A stretch of DNA of 64,000 bases from Pilimelia terevasa (GCF_014647915.1 NZ_BMQC01000009.1:62001-126000); one strand, 5' to 3'. Shown: positions 1 through 8,446, counted from the stretch's first letter. The notes: generated by a model from the sequence alone, not told the origin. Made by a program: numbers and translations.

Positions 1-1250
1 AGGTCGAACCCCGGGTCGACGTCGTACACGAAGCCCTCGCCGGTCAGCAGCGCCAGCGCCAGCAGCGTGATCCGGGTGCTGAGGCGGGCGCCGCGGCGGT
101 GCAGCAGCATCGCCGCGTCCCGGAAGAAGGCCATGGTCGACCAGCGGCGCGACCGGTCCTCGAAGTGGTGCCGCAGGACGTCCGCCAGCTCGGTGCGGCA
201 GTCCGCGGACAGCCGGTCGCCGCCGACCACGAACGCGCCGGTGAACCTGTCCGCGGCCAGCTCCCAGCGGCCCCGCACGCAGGCGTAGTAGAAGGCGGAC
301 AGGTGCCAGCGGTCGTCCTCGGAGAGCACGCCGACGAGCCCGAAGTCGAGGAAGACGACCTCGCCGCCCGCGCCGAAGACCACGTTGCCGGGATGGGGGT
401 CGACGTGGAAGCGGCCGTGGAAGTACGCCATGCAGTAGAACGCCTCCTGCACCCGGGCCGCCAGGTCCGGGCGCCGGTCGGCGGGGAGCCGGTCGGCCTC
501 GTGGCCGGGGACACCGTCGACGAACTCCATGACCAGCACGCGGTCGGTGCAGTGTTCGGGGTACAGGCGCGGGACCCCGACCCGCGGGTTGCCGGCGAAG
601 TTCTCCCGGATCCGGTCCTGGTGCCGCGCCTCCGCGCGCAGGTCGAACTGGCCCAGCAGCGCGGGCCGCAGCTCGGCGAACTGCCCCCGCAGGTCGAACC
701 GGCGGCAGGCCGGGACCAGCAGGTGCGCCAGGTGCAGGAGCAGGCCGAGGACGCGGGCGCTGGCGTGCAGCCGCTCGGGTACGCCCTCCTTGACGACCTT
801 CACGGCCACCGCCTCGCCAGAGGGCAGGGTGGCCCGGTGCACCTGGGCGACCGTGCCGGCCGCGACCGGGGTCCAGTCGAACGAGGCGAACACCCGGTCG
901 GCGGGCGCGCCGAGGCTGCGGGCGAGCGTCCGGCGCAGGGCGGCCGGCGCCATCGGCGGCAGCCCGGCGAAGAACGAGCGGAACTCCGCCGCGGCCCCGG
1001 GACCCCACAGCCCCGACTGGGTGCCGAGGATCTGGCCGGCCTTGAGGTACAGCGGCCCCATCCGGTACAGGTAGCGGCGGAGCAGGGCGGCGGCGCGGCG
1101 GGGGTCGCGGCGGCCGGGGGCCAGGTGGCCGGCCAGCAGGGCCGCGGTCCAGCACACGGTGCGCACCGCCTCGACCGCGGCGGGGAGGACCACGCGCACC
1201 CGCCGCGGCGCACCCGCGCCCCCTCTGCCACCCACTACCGCGCGCTCCAC
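1..1250 (-). CDS. ABC1/AarF/UbiB-family kinase-like protein (3' end cut by window edge)
   Basis: The reverse strand reads as an ABC1/UbiB atypical kinase running off the left edge. Signatures visible are the family KxGQ motif (LYLKAGQILG), a VAVKVVKEG lysine block, and the catalytic-loop/metal motif VDPHPGN followed by VVFLDFGLVG. These proteins are ATPase-type membrane-associated kinases linked in other bacteria to quinone or lipid biosynthesis; the substrate here is unknown. The start is uncertain: in-frame GTG codons lie at 1250 and 1235, and the upstream GGCGGA before 1250 is only a weak ribosome site. The C-terminus is missing from the window. Confidence 0.8.
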   Translation of the reverse strand, partial: MERAVVGGRGGAGAPRRVRVVLPAAVEAVRTVCWTAALLAGHLAPGRRDPRRAAALLRRYLYRMGPLYLKAGQILGTQSGLWGPGAAAEFRSFFAGLPPMAPAALRRTLARSLGAPADRVFASFDWTPVAAGTVAQVHRATLPSGEAVAVKVVKEGVPERLHASARVLGLLLHLAHLLVPACRRFDLRGQFAELRPALLGQFDLRAEARHQDRIRENFAGNPRVGVPRLYPEHCTDRVLVMEFVDGVPGHEADRLPADRRPDLAARVQEAFYCMAYFHGRFHVDPHPGNVVFGAGGEVVFLDFGLVGVLSEDDRWHLSAFYYACVRGRWELAADRFTGAFVVGGDRLSADCRTELADVLRHHFEDRSRRWSTMAFFRDAAMLLHRRGARLSTRITLLALALLTGEGFVYDVDPGFD

Positions 1251-1425
1251 TCGTCCGCCGGGAGACACCGACCGGATCGGACGGTACCGACGCGCCAAAG
1301 CGCCGTCTCCTCAGGAAGTCGCCCGTTTTTCCTGAGGGTTCTCCGCAGGTTGACAACGGGCACGGACGGCGCCGCGCGGCACGCGGACGGACGCCGGCCC
1401 AGCGGACCGCGGAGTCCGCGGCCTG

Positions 1426-1989
1426 TTAACCGGCCGGGTCTGCCGGGGCCGTCGGAGCGGCCGACGTGGTCGGGGCGGCCGACGTGGCCGGGTCCGCCGG
1501 GGTGGCCGGCCCGAGGCGGCGCAGCTCGTCGCGGATGTCCTCCAGTGCCCGGACGGCGCGCTCCCACAGGTCCCGGTCGGCCCCGCGCGGGCCGTACCGG
1601 AGGTCGGCGGCCGTCCCCCGGGCGGGGGCCGCGCGGCGGCCGCGGCGCGGCGCCGGCTGGTCCGCCGGGTCACCCGCGCCCGGACCGTCCGCGCCCGGGT
1701 CGCCGGCCGGGTCGCCCGCGCCGGGCAGGTCGTAGCCGGCGAGGGCCATCAGCTCGGCGTACGCGATCCCGAGCGCCGGGCCGAGGCGCTGGAGCACCCG
1801 GGGCGAGGGGGAGCCGATGTAGCCGCGCTCCAGCTTGAACAGGTAGCCGGCGGAGATGCCGGCCTCGGCCCCGGCGGCCTGCATGGTCAGCCCGCGCTCC
1901 TCGCGGGCGGTGCGCAGGGCGTCGCCCATGCGCTGGGTGGGTCGGGGCGCGTCGGCGCGCCCTCGTGGTTGCTCAGTCATGTTTCCCAT
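1426..1989 (-). CDS. XRE-family helix-turn-helix regulator, divergent to MFS transporter
   Basis: A 187-residue protein (184 if the ATG at 1980 is used) with a typical lambda-repressor HTH in its first 75 residues (MGDALRTAREERGLTMQAAG then AGISAGYLFKLERGYI) and an Ala/Pro/Asp-rich, low-complexity C-terminal tail. The C-terminal half is not a recognised ligand domain. It is divergent from the MFS gene with only 16 bases between the two outermost ATGs, and both ATGs lie in the arms of a 9-bp inverted repeat, so it very probably represses itself and the transporter. The ATG at 1980 has GGGAA just upstream and is a reasonable alternative start. Confidence 0.85.
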   Translation of the reverse strand: MGNMTEQPRGRADAPRPTQRMGDALRTAREERGLTMQAAGAEAGISAGYLFKLERGYIGSPSPRVLQRLGPALGIAYAELMALAGYDLPGAGDPAGDPGADGPGAGDPADQPAPRRGRRAAPARGTAADLRYGPRGADRDLWERAVRALEDIRDELRRLGPATPADPATSAAPTTSAAPTAPADPAG

Positions 1990-2014
1990 GGTAGACAGAT
2001 TCACTATGGGAAAC
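1981..2014. promoter_or_regulatory. Palindromic operator spanning both divergent start codons
   Basis: GTTTCCCAT (1981-1989) and ATGGGAAAC (2006-2014) form a perfect 9-bp inverted repeat with a 16-base spacer. Each arm contains the ATG of one divergent gene, so both proteins begin Met-Gly-Asn. There is no room for two conventional leaders, which suggests leaderless transcripts or promoters inside the opposite reading frame, and steric repression by the adjacent XRE protein. Confidence 0.65.
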
Positions 2015-3259
2015 AAGCCTCCAGGAAACGCGTCGACCGTTTCCTCCCCACGTAACCGCAGCGCGACCGCCGCGCTCACGGTCGCCTGCATCGCCCTGCT
2101 GACCGATGCGGTGGTCTACGGCATCGCGGTGCCCGTCCTCCCCCGGCTGGCCGTCGACCAGGGCGCCGGCACGCTCGGCGTCGGCGTGCTATTCGCCGTC
2201 TACGCCGGCATGCTGGTGGCGGTCACGCCGCTGGCCGGCTGGTGGATCGACCGCCGCGGCAACCGGGAACCGATGATCGTCGGCCTGGTCGGCCTGGCCG
2301 CGGCGACGCTCCTGTTCGCGCTGGCCACCGGCCCGGTGATGCTGTACCTCGGGCGGGGCCTGCAGGGCGCCGCCGCCGGCCTGAGCTGGACGGCCGCCCT
2401 CGCGCTCATCGCCGCGACGCACCCGCCGGAGAAGCGGGGGACGGCGATGGGCGCGGCGCTGTCCGCGTTCGGGGTCGGCACCCTGCTCGGCCCGGTCCTG
2501 GGCGGCCTGCTCAGCGAGTGGTTCGACCCGCGGGTCCCGTTCTTCGTCGCCTTCGCCCTCGCGCTCGCCGACGGCGCCGCCCGGTGGTGGCTGATCCCGG
2601 CGCACCAGCCCCGCGGCGAGCGGCCCGCCGCGAGCGGCGTGCGCGGCTGGCCCGGGGCCGGCCTGGTCATCCTCCTCACGGTCACCGGCGCCGGCCTGCT
2701 CGCGTTCCTGGAGCCGGTCCTGCCGCTGCACCTGTTCGACACCGTGCAGGCCGGGCCGGGCGCCATCGGGCTGGTGTTCGGCGCCGCCGCGCTGATCGCG
2801 GCGTGTGTACCGCCGCTGGTCGGGATGGTCCTGCGGCGGGTGCGCGCCGGGCTGGTCGCCACCGCCGGCTGCCTGGTGGCCGTCGCCGGGTTCGTCGGGA
2901 TCGGGCTGTCCGAGGGCGTGTTCTGGGCCGGGTTCTGGCTGACGGTCGTCGCTGTCGGCAGCGCCGGGGTCCTCACGCCGACGCTGACCCTGATGGCCGA
3001 CATCGCCGAGTCGCGCCGGCCGCCCGCCTACGGGGCCGTCTACGCGATGTACACCATCGCCTACACCGCCGGGCTGACCGTGGCGCCGCTGGCGGCCGGC
3101 GCGCTGGCCGGGCACTGGGACTTCGCCGTGGCCGCCCGGGGTGCCGCCGTGGCCGCCGGGGTCGCCGCGGTGGTGATCGTCGTGGCCGGCCGCCGCACCC
3201 CGCGCGCGACGGGGGCGCCGGCCGGGCCGTCCCCGCGCGCCGCCGAGCCGTCGCCATAG
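2006..3259 (+). CDS. MFS drug/metabolite exporter
   Basis: A 417-residue integral membrane protein with about 12 hydrophobic segments and the major-facilitator motif A between TM2 and TM3 (GWWIDRRGNREP). TM5 carries the LGPVLGGLL pattern of the exporter motif C, pointing to a drug:H+ antiporter. Substrate is unknown. It is under likely control of the divergent XRE regulator. The small candidate RiPP precursor gene follows 118 bases downstream on the same strand, so export of that peptide product is possible but unproven. Confidence 0.85.
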   Translation: MGNKPPGNASTVSSPRNRSATAALTVACIALLTDAVVYGIAVPVLPRLAVDQGAGTLGVGVLFAVYAGMLVAVTPLAGWWIDRRGNREPMIVGLVGLAAATLLFALATGPVMLYLGRGLQGAAAGLSWTAALALIAATHPPEKRGTAMGAALSAFGVGTLLGPVLGGLLSEWFDPRVPFFVAFALALADGAARWWLIPAHQPRGERPAASGVRGWPGAGLVILLTVTGAGLLAFLEPVLPLHLFDTVQAGPGAIGLVFGAAALIAACVPPLVGMVLRRVRAGLVATAGCLVAVAGFVGIGLSEGVFWAGFWLTVVAVGSAGVLTPTLTLMADIAESRRPPAYGAVYAMYTIAYTAGLTVAPLAAGALAGHWDFAVAARGAAVAAGVAAVVIVVAGRRTPRATGAPAGPSPRAAEPSP

Positions 3260-3377
3260 GACTCGCCGGGCGCATCACTACGGGGATCCGTGATGGATAG
3301 TCCGACGGCTCCCGCCATATGCTTCCCGCGTCTGTCAGGGAACTTCGGAGTGATCCGGGAAAGGATGGTGGAGGAAG

Positions 3378-3503
3378 ATGGACATCACTTTCGAGATCGT
3401 CGAGGAGCAGGTCGACAGCCTGGAGTCGGTAGGCGTCGAGGAAGGCTGCTCGACCACGACGACGTGCTCCTCGCTCGACGTTTCGGACGTCGAGTTCGAG
3501 TGA
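3378..3503 (+). CDS. Candidate RiPP precursor peptide, 41 aa
   Basis: A short gene with a strong ribosome site (GGTGGAGGAAG directly before ATG). The product starts MDITFEIVEEQVDSLESVGV, an acidic stretch of leader type, followed by EEGCSTTTTCSSLDVSDVEF and a final Glu. The cluster of two Cys, four Thr and three Ser around CSTTTTCSS is what modifying enzymes of lanthipeptide, thiopeptide or azoline pathways act on. It has its own strong terminator immediately downstream. No modification enzyme is recognisable in the window; the neighbours are an MFS exporter and a secreted protein. The assignment rests on composition and layout only; a non-modified small peptide remains possible. Confidence 0.6.
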   Translation: MDITFEIVEEQVDSLESVGVEEGCSTTTTCSSLDVSDVEFE

Positions 3504-3525
3504 CCGCCAGCACCCGTTGCTAGGG

Positions 3526-3563
3526 GGAGCCCGCGGCCGGCGATCCGGCCGGCCGCGGGCTCC
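3526..3563 (+). terminator. Hairpin terminator after candidate precursor peptide
   Basis: A perfect 15-bp stem (GGAGCCCGCGGCCGG paired with its complement at 3549-3563) with an 8-base loop lies 22 bases after the peptide stop codon, isolating the small gene from the downstream secreted protein. Confidence 0.8.
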
Positions 3564-3600
3564 TTCTGGCATTTGCCACGCCTACGGAAAGGACCCACTG

Positions 3601-4035
3601 ATGAACAGTCGTCTCACGCGTCTCGCCCTGGTGACCGGCACCGCCGCGCTCGCGCTCACCACCACCGGCGGCCCGGCCCTGGCGGCCCCGGCGCCGACGG
3701 TGGCCGTGTCGCCGTCGACCGGGCTCGGCGACGGCCAGGTCGTCACCGTGACGGGGGCCGGCTTCACTCCGGGCAAGTTGCTGGCCGTCGGCCAGTGCGA
3801 GATGGAGAACCTGCACTGCGCGCTGGATGACGACCTGGAGGTCACCGCGGACAAGAGCGGCGCCTTCAGCACCCGGATCACCGTCCGCAAGGCGTACAAG
3901 GGCACCAACCCGAAGGACCACACCGAGCAGGCCGTCGACTGCGCGGCCCAGGCGTGCAGCATCGCCGCGGTCGACCCCGCCGACGGCGGCGACAACGTCG
4001 AGTACGGCGTGTCCGAGACCCTGTCGTTCTCCTGA
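3601..4035 (+). CDS. Neocarzinostatin-family secreted protein
   Basis: A 144-residue protein with a signal peptide (cleavage after about residue 29, ALAAP) and an immunoglobulin-like neocarzinostatin/macromomycin fold: PTVAVSPSTGLGDGQVVTVT at the start of the mature chain, GFTPG, and two Cys pairs at 66/73 and 114/119 in the positions of the two disulfides of enediyne apoproteins. The classic members bind and carry enediyne chromophores, but homologues occur widely in actinomycetes with no enediyne genes. No enediyne polyketide synthase is seen here, so a ligand-binding role is only inferred. It is followed by a strong terminator. Confidence 0.8.
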   Translation: MNSRLTRLALVTGTAALALTTTGGPALAAPAPTVAVSPSTGLGDGQVVTVTGAGFTPGKLLAVGQCEMENLHCALDDDLEVTADKSGAFSTRITVRKAYKGTNPKDHTEQAVDCAAQACSIAAVDPADGGDNVEYGVSETLSFS

Positions 4036-4040
4036 GCCGC

Positions 4041-4079
4041 CCCGTGGGGAGTCCCGCCCGCGCCGGGACTCCCCACGGG
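4041..4079 (+). terminator. Hairpin terminator after neocarzinostatin-family gene
   Basis: A 16-bp perfect stem (CCCGTGGGGAGTCCCG at 4041-4056 and its complement at 4064-4079) with a 7-base loop begins 5 bases after the stop codon. Confidence 0.85.
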
Positions 4080-4278
4080 CGCGCCCGGCGGGCGACCGCG
4101 TTCCCGGGCGGCCGGTCCGCCGTTCCGGGTTGGACGGACATCATTTCCGGGGCGGCCGCACCACTTGTTTCCGGGGCCTGCTACCACGATTTTCCGTGGG
4201 CCGGCCGAGGAGAGCGCTTTCGTAGGATGAGGTCGTCGCCGCCACCTGTCGCGGTCCTTCTTCCGGGAGCTACTCCAG

Positions 4279-5250
4279 ATGATGATCACCAAGCGGGGCC
4301 GCGGCCGGTACCAGGGCGCGTCGGCGGCCGCGATGAAGCACCACTACGACGTCTCGAACGAATTCTTCCGCCTCTGGCTGGGGCCGACGCTGGCCTATTC
4401 GAGCGCCCTGTGGGAGGACGGCGAGACGGATCTGGAGACGGCCCAGTACCGCAAGATGGACTACCTGATCGACCAGGCGGGGGTCGCCCCCGGCGACCGG
4501 GTGCTGGACATCGGCTGCGGGTACGGGACCGAGCTGCGGCGGATGATCGAGCAGTGCGACATCCGCGCGGGGGTCGGGGTGACGCTCAGCGAGTCCAGCG
4601 TGTCCTTCGTCCGGGCGCAGCAGGTGCCGCGGCTGGAGATGCGGTGGGAGAACTGGGTCGACCACCGCCCGGTCGAGCGCTACGACGCGGTGCTCTCCGT
4701 GGAGGCGTTCGAGCACTTCGCGCGGCCCGGCATGTCGGGTGCCCGGAAGATCCGCGCGTACCGGCGGTTCTTCGCGGCTGTCCGCGCGATGATCAAGACG
4801 GAGGGGAAGTTCGCCCTCCAGACGATCACCTGGGGGCGCCGGTTCCCCATGGAGCGGCAGCTCCTCGCCGACCTGTACCTGGCGACGAAGGTGTACCCGG
4901 AGTGCAACCCCGCGTACCTCGGGGAGATCCTGCGGGCCTGCGACGGCCTGTTCGACGTGGTCGCCCTCCGCAACGACTTCACCCACTACTCGCGCACCAC
5001 CGCGGCATGGGTGCGGCGCCTGGAGGACAACTGGGACACCGCCGTGGACCTCATCGGCGCGCAGCGGACCGCCGACTTCCACCGGTGCATGAACACCGGC
5101 GTCCGCGGCTTCGCCGAAGGCTGGTTCCACCTGCACCGGCTCACGCTGCAGCCGGTACCGCGGCCGTCCGCGCCCGCCCGCCGGTTCTTCGTCAACAACG
5201 TCCTGGGCCTCGGGCCGACGCCCGCCTCGGCCAGGTACCAGCCGGTCTGA
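4279..5250 (+). CDS. Cyclopropane-fatty-acyl-phospholipid synthase-like methyltransferase
   Basis: A 323-residue SAM-dependent methyltransferase of the CFA/mycolic acid methyltransferase type. The family N-terminal signature KHHYDVSNEFF is at residues 20-30, the SAM-binding loop VLDIGCGYG at 75-83, and the family SVEAFEHF block follows near residue 140. Members add a methylene or methyl group to the double bond of an acyl chain. The end faces the KAS III/ACP/reductase operon convergently, only 37 bases away, so it may act on the product of that operon. The start ATG at 4279 follows GGGAGCTACTCC; a second ATG at 4282 is possible. Confidence 0.85.
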   Translation: MMITKRGRGRYQGASAAAMKHHYDVSNEFFRLWLGPTLAYSSALWEDGETDLETAQYRKMDYLIDQAGVAPGDRVLDIGCGYGTELRRMIEQCDIRAGVGVTLSESSVSFVRAQQVPRLEMRWENWVDHRPVERYDAVLSVEAFEHFARPGMSGARKIRAYRRFFAAVRAMIKTEGKFALQTITWGRRFPMERQLLADLYLATKVYPECNPAYLGEILRACDGLFDVVALRNDFTHYSRTTAAWVRRLEDNWDTAVDLIGAQRTADFHRCMNTGVRGFAEGWFHLHRLTLQPVPRPSAPARRFFVNNVLGLGPTPASARYQPV

Positions 5251-5287
5251 CCCGCCCGGGCCGACGGCACCGGCGGGCCGCCGGGCC

Positions 5288-6301
5288 TCACGGCCGCGCC
5301 GCCAGGTGCGCCCGCAGCACCTCCAGCCCGGCCTCCGTGCCGACCGCCGGCCGGTAGCCCAGGTCGCGGCGGGCCGCGCCGATGTCGAACCAGTGCGCGG
5401 TCGTCAACTGCTGCACCAGGAACCGGGTCAGCGGCGGCTCCGACCGGATCCCGGCCAGCCCGTAGCCGGTCTCGACCCCCCAGGCCAGCACGCGCGCCAG
5501 CGCCACCGGCAGCCGCCGGGTCGGCGCCGGCAGGCCCGCCGCGGCCAGCCACAGGGCGAGGATCTCGCCGATCGGGCGCGGGTCGTCCTGGGTGACGAAG
5601 TACGGCCGGCCGGCGATCGCCGCGCCGGGGCCCAGCCGCCGGACCGCCGACACGTGGGCGTCGGCCGCGTTGTCCACGTACACGGTGTCCACGAGCCAGC
5701 CGGCGTCGCCGATCAGCCACAGCCGGTTCCGCCGCGCCTGCCGCACCAGCCGGGGCAGGAAGTGCGGGTCGCCCGGCCCCCAGATCAGGTGCGGCCGGAG
5801 CGCGACGGTGGCCAGGGTCGCGCCGCTGGGCAGCGCGGTGCCGTTCGCCGCCAGCACCATCCGCTCGGCGATGGCCTTCGTGCGGGGGTACGCGGCGGCG
5901 TACGCGGCCGGGTAGCCCACCGACTCGTCCACCCCGGGCAGGTCGGCGCCGCCGTGCACCACGCTCGGGCTGGAGGTGTACACGAGCCGGGCGACGCTGA
6001 GCCGCCGGCACGCCTCGATGACGTTCCCGGTGCCGCCGACGTTGGTGTCGTGGAAGTCGGCCGCCGGACCCCAGTGCCCGGCGCGGGCGGCGCAGTGCAC
6101 CACGGCCGCGCACCCGGTCACGGCCCGCTCGACGTCGGCGAGGCGGCGCACGTCGCCGTACACGGGCTGCCCGTCGGGCGGCGGCCGCCCGTCGGCGACC
6201 GGGCGGCGGTGCATGGCCCGCACCTCGTGACCGGCCCCGGCCAGCCGCGCGCACACCGCCCGGCCCAGGAACCCCGCGCTGCCGGTGACCAGTACCCGCA
6301 C
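5288..6301 (-). CDS. NAD(P)-dependent extended SDR, 3-beta-HSD/OleD-like
   Basis: A 337-residue extended short-chain dehydrogenase with the nucleotide-binding TGSAGFLG motif at residues 6-13 and a catalytic Tyr138-xxx-Lys142 (YPRTK). The overall pattern (VYTSSPSVVH, WGPGDPHFLP) resembles 3-beta-hydroxysteroid dehydrogenases and OleD, which reduces the 2-alkyl-3-ketoacid made by the OleA ketosynthase. It is the last gene of the operon that begins with a KAS III/OleA-like protein; its ATG is 7 bases from the stop of the amidohydrolase. Reduction of a beta-keto lipid is the likely role; exact substrate unknown. Confidence 0.85.
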   Translation of the reverse strand: MRVLVTGSAGFLGRAVCARLAGAGHEVRAMHRRPVADGRPPPDGQPVYGDVRRLADVERAVTGCAAVVHCAARAGHWGPAADFHDTNVGGTGNVIEACRRLSVARLVYTSSPSVVHGGADLPGVDESVGYPAAYAAAYPRTKAIAERMVLAANGTALPSGATLATVALRPHLIWGPGDPHFLPRLVRQARRNRLWLIGDAGWLVDTVYVDNAADAHVSAVRRLGPGAAIAGRPYFVTQDDPRPIGEILALWLAAAGLPAPTRRLPVALARVLAWGVETGYGLAGIRSEPPLTRFLVQQLTTAHWFDIGAARRDLGYRPAVGTEAGLEVLRAHLAARP

Positions 6302-6308
6302 CGCCGCC

Positions 6309-8168
6309 TCACCGCCGCCGCGGGGCGAGGAACCGGCCCCGGCCGGCGGTGACGCCGTAGCCGGGGGCGAAGGTGCCGCGGCGGCAGACCACCGCCCCGG
6401 CCACGCACACCGCGGCGACCGCGGCGTCGTTGCGGTTCACCATGCGGGACAGGCCGCCGAACACCTCCATCGGCGCCTCCGCGTAGGCCTCCACCGCGTC
6501 GTCCAGGCCCGGGGGGTGGATCACCGCCAGGTCGGCGCGGTCGCCCGGGCGCAGCCGGCCCGCCGGCAGGCCGAACCAGTCGGCCAGCTCGCCGGTGAGG
6601 CGGTGCACGGCCCGCTGGACCGACATGAACGGCCGGCCGGCGCGCTGCGCGTCGCGGACCCGCTTGAGCAGCCGCAGCGGGAAGTTGTAGAAGGCCATGT
6701 TGCGCAGGTGCGCGCCCGAGTCGGCGAAGCCGATCTGGATGCCCGGGTCGGCGCTGAGCCGGTCCAGGACCGCGGGGCGGTGGTTGGCGATCGTGGTCCG
6801 CCAGCGCACCTTCGCCCCGTGCGCGGCGACCAGGTCCAGGAAGGTGTCGACCGGGTGCGCGCCGCGGCGGTCGGCCAGCTCGCCGAACGTCGCGCCGACC
6901 GCCGCCCCGTCCGGGCAGGCCACGATCAGCGCGTCGTGCAGGTCGCGGTGCCAGCCCTTGGGCGGGAAGCGGCGGCGGTAGTCGCGGCGGAACCACGACC
7001 GGTAGTGCGGGTCGCGCAGGAGCCGCCGCCGCTGCACCTCGTCGCGCAGGTGCAGCGCGGCGGCCGTGGCGCCGAACTCCTCGAAGATCACCAGGTCGAT
7101 GCCGTCGGCGTACACCTCGAAGGGCAGCGGCAGGTGCTGCCAGCGCACGTCGGCGCGGCCGTAGCGGTTGGCCAGCCGGGCCGCGCGGCCCGGCAGCGCG
7201 GCGAAGGCCGGCGCCGACTTGGGGTCCAGCGCCGTCAACAGCGTCGTGGCCAGCGGCCGCCGCACCCCGAAGCCGCAGCTCGACAGCAGGAACAGGACGG
7301 CGTTCAGCGGCATGGCCGCGTTCGGGGCGCTCTGCAGGACCGCGCCGCGGTCGCGCAGCACGCGGTGCAGCCGCCGGTACTCCCGCCAGCTCGCGTACGT
7401 CGAGGGCAGCCGGGCCGACCGGTACCGGTCGCCGCCCAGCCGGGAGAACGGACTGGTCATCGTGGACAGCCCGAGCAGCCCGGCGTCCAGCGCCCCGCCC
7501 AGCAGCGACTCCATCCGGCGCAGCTCGGCGCCGGTGGGCCGCAGCCCGGGCCGGACCGCCCGGCCCAGGCCCAGCACGTGCGCGCGCAGGTCCGAGTGGC
7601 CGAGCAGCGCGGCCACGTGCGGCCCGAGCGGCAGCGCCGACAGCGCCGCCACGTACCCGGCCGGCCCGGACCAGGTCCGGTGCCGGCGCAGCGCGTCCAG
7701 CACGTGGGACCGCGGTACCGCCTCCACGCGGCTGAACAGGTCGGCGCAGTCCACCGGGTCGCTGTACACGGTGGACAGCGAGCAGTTGCCCATCACCACC
7801 GTGGTCACCCCGTGTCGGACCGACTCCGGCAGGCCGGGGCTCAGCAGCACCTCGGCGTCGTAGTGGGTGTGCACGTCCACGAAGCCGGGCACCACCCAGG
7901 ACCCCGCGGCGTCGAGCACCTCGCCCGCCCCCCCGACCGGGAGCGGGGTGGCGGAGACCGCGGCGACGCGCCCGTCGCGGACGCCCACGTCGGCGCGCAC
8001 GGGCGGGGCGCCGGTGCCGTCGAAGACCAGACCGCCGCGGACCACGAGGTCGTACGGCCCGTCCGCGCCGGCACGGTCCGGCGTGACAGCGTCGGCGCGG
8101 TCCGGCAGGACGGCGTCGGCGCTGTCCGGCGGGGCAGCGCCGGCACTGTCCGGCGTGGCGGCGCCCAC
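6309..8168 (-). CDS. D-aminoacylase/N-acyl-D-amino-acid deacylase-family amidohydrolase
   Basis: A 619-residue metal-dependent hydrolase of the amidohydrolase superfamily. After a repetitive N-terminal stretch the beta-sandwich strand YDLVVRGGLVFDGTG starts near residue 39, and the first metal-binding motif HTH is at residues 100-102 (FVDVHTHYDAEV). Later blocks IGFADSGAHLRNMAFYNFPL and LRPGDRADLAVI are typical of the D-aminoacylase family, whose characterised members hydrolyse N-acyl-D-amino acids. The GTG at 8168 starts 2 bases after the ACP stop, implying translational coupling. A soluble amidase between an ACP and a reductase suggests an acyl-amide or thioester-derived intermediate. Residues 1-35 consist of four 8-residue repeats. 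Confidence 0.8.
   Translation of the reverse strand: MGAATPDSAGAAPPDSADAVLPDRADAVTPDRAGADGPYDLVVRGGLVFDGTGAPPVRADVGVRDGRVAAVSATPLPVGGAGEVLDAAGSWVVPGFVDVHTHYDAEVLLSPGLPESVRHGVTTVVMGNCSLSTVYSDPVDCADLFSRVEAVPRSHVLDALRRHRTWSGPAGYVAALSALPLGPHVAALLGHSDLRAHVLGLGRAVRPGLRPTGAELRRMESLLGGALDAGLLGLSTMTSPFSRLGGDRYRSARLPSTYASWREYRRLHRVLRDRGAVLQSAPNAAMPLNAVLFLLSSCGFGVRRPLATTLLTALDPKSAPAFAALPGRAARLANRYGRADVRWQHLPLPFEVYADGIDLVIFEEFGATAAALHLRDEVQRRRLLRDPHYRSWFRRDYRRRFPPKGWHRDLHDALIVACPDGAAVGATFGELADRRGAHPVDTFLDLVAAHGAKVRWRTTIANHRPAVLDRLSADPGIQIGFADSGAHLRNMAFYNFPLRLLKRVRDAQRAGRPFMSVQRAVHRLTGELADWFGLPAGRLRPGDRADLAVIHPPGLDDAVEAYAEAPMEVFGGLSRMVNRNDAAVAAVCVAGAVVCRRGTFAPGYGVTAGRGRFLAPRRR
8067..8162. repeat. Four 24-bp in-frame tandem repeats at amidohydrolase N-terminus
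   Basis: Four consecutive 24-bp units (8067-8090, 8091-8114, 8115-8138, 8139-8162) share the core GTCCGGC and encode 8-residue units of the PDRADAVT type immediately after the GTG start. Copy-number change would keep the frame. Confidence 0.75.
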
Positions 8169-8170
8169 CG

Positions 8171-8431
8171 TCAGCTCCGCGCGACGGTGCGCAGCTTCTG
8201 GGCGATGAGCCCCACCAGGCGCAGCGGCGTACCGGCCCGCAGCGCCTCGCCGTCGCTGATGCGGACGGCGAAGCGGTCCTCCACCCGCGCGGTGAGCTGG
8301 AGCATCGACATTGAGGTGATCCCGTACGCCGTGAAGGGCGTGTCGTCCAGCCGGACCGCCTGCCGGACCACCCGCGGCTCCACCGCGCAGGCCAGGTCCA
8401 CCACTTCCACGAAGATCTCGTCGCGCGACAA
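8171..8431 (-). CDS. Acyl carrier protein
   Basis: An 86-residue acidic four-helix carrier protein. The phosphopantetheine site is a degenerate GxxS motif, YGITSMSML, with Ser40 as the attachment residue. Translation appears to start at TTG 8431 because no ATG or GTG fits and GAAGGGA lies 5 bases upstream. It sits 15 bases after the KAS III stop and abuts the amidohydrolase, so it probably carries the acyl chain between these enzymes. It could also be read as a peptidyl carrier protein, but the ketosynthase context favours ACP. Confidence 0.8.
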   Translation of the reverse strand: MSRDEIFVEVVDLACAVEPRVVRQAVRLDDTPFTAYGITSMSMLQLTARVEDRFAVRISDGEALRAGTPLRLVGLIAQKLRTVARS

Positions 8432-8446
8432 GGCGTTCCCTTCCGG

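Noticed and set aside
3601-4035. Apoprotein of an enediyne antibiotic cluster
   Set aside because: The fold matches, but no enediyne polyketide synthase or tailoring gene is nearby, and orphan members of this family are common.
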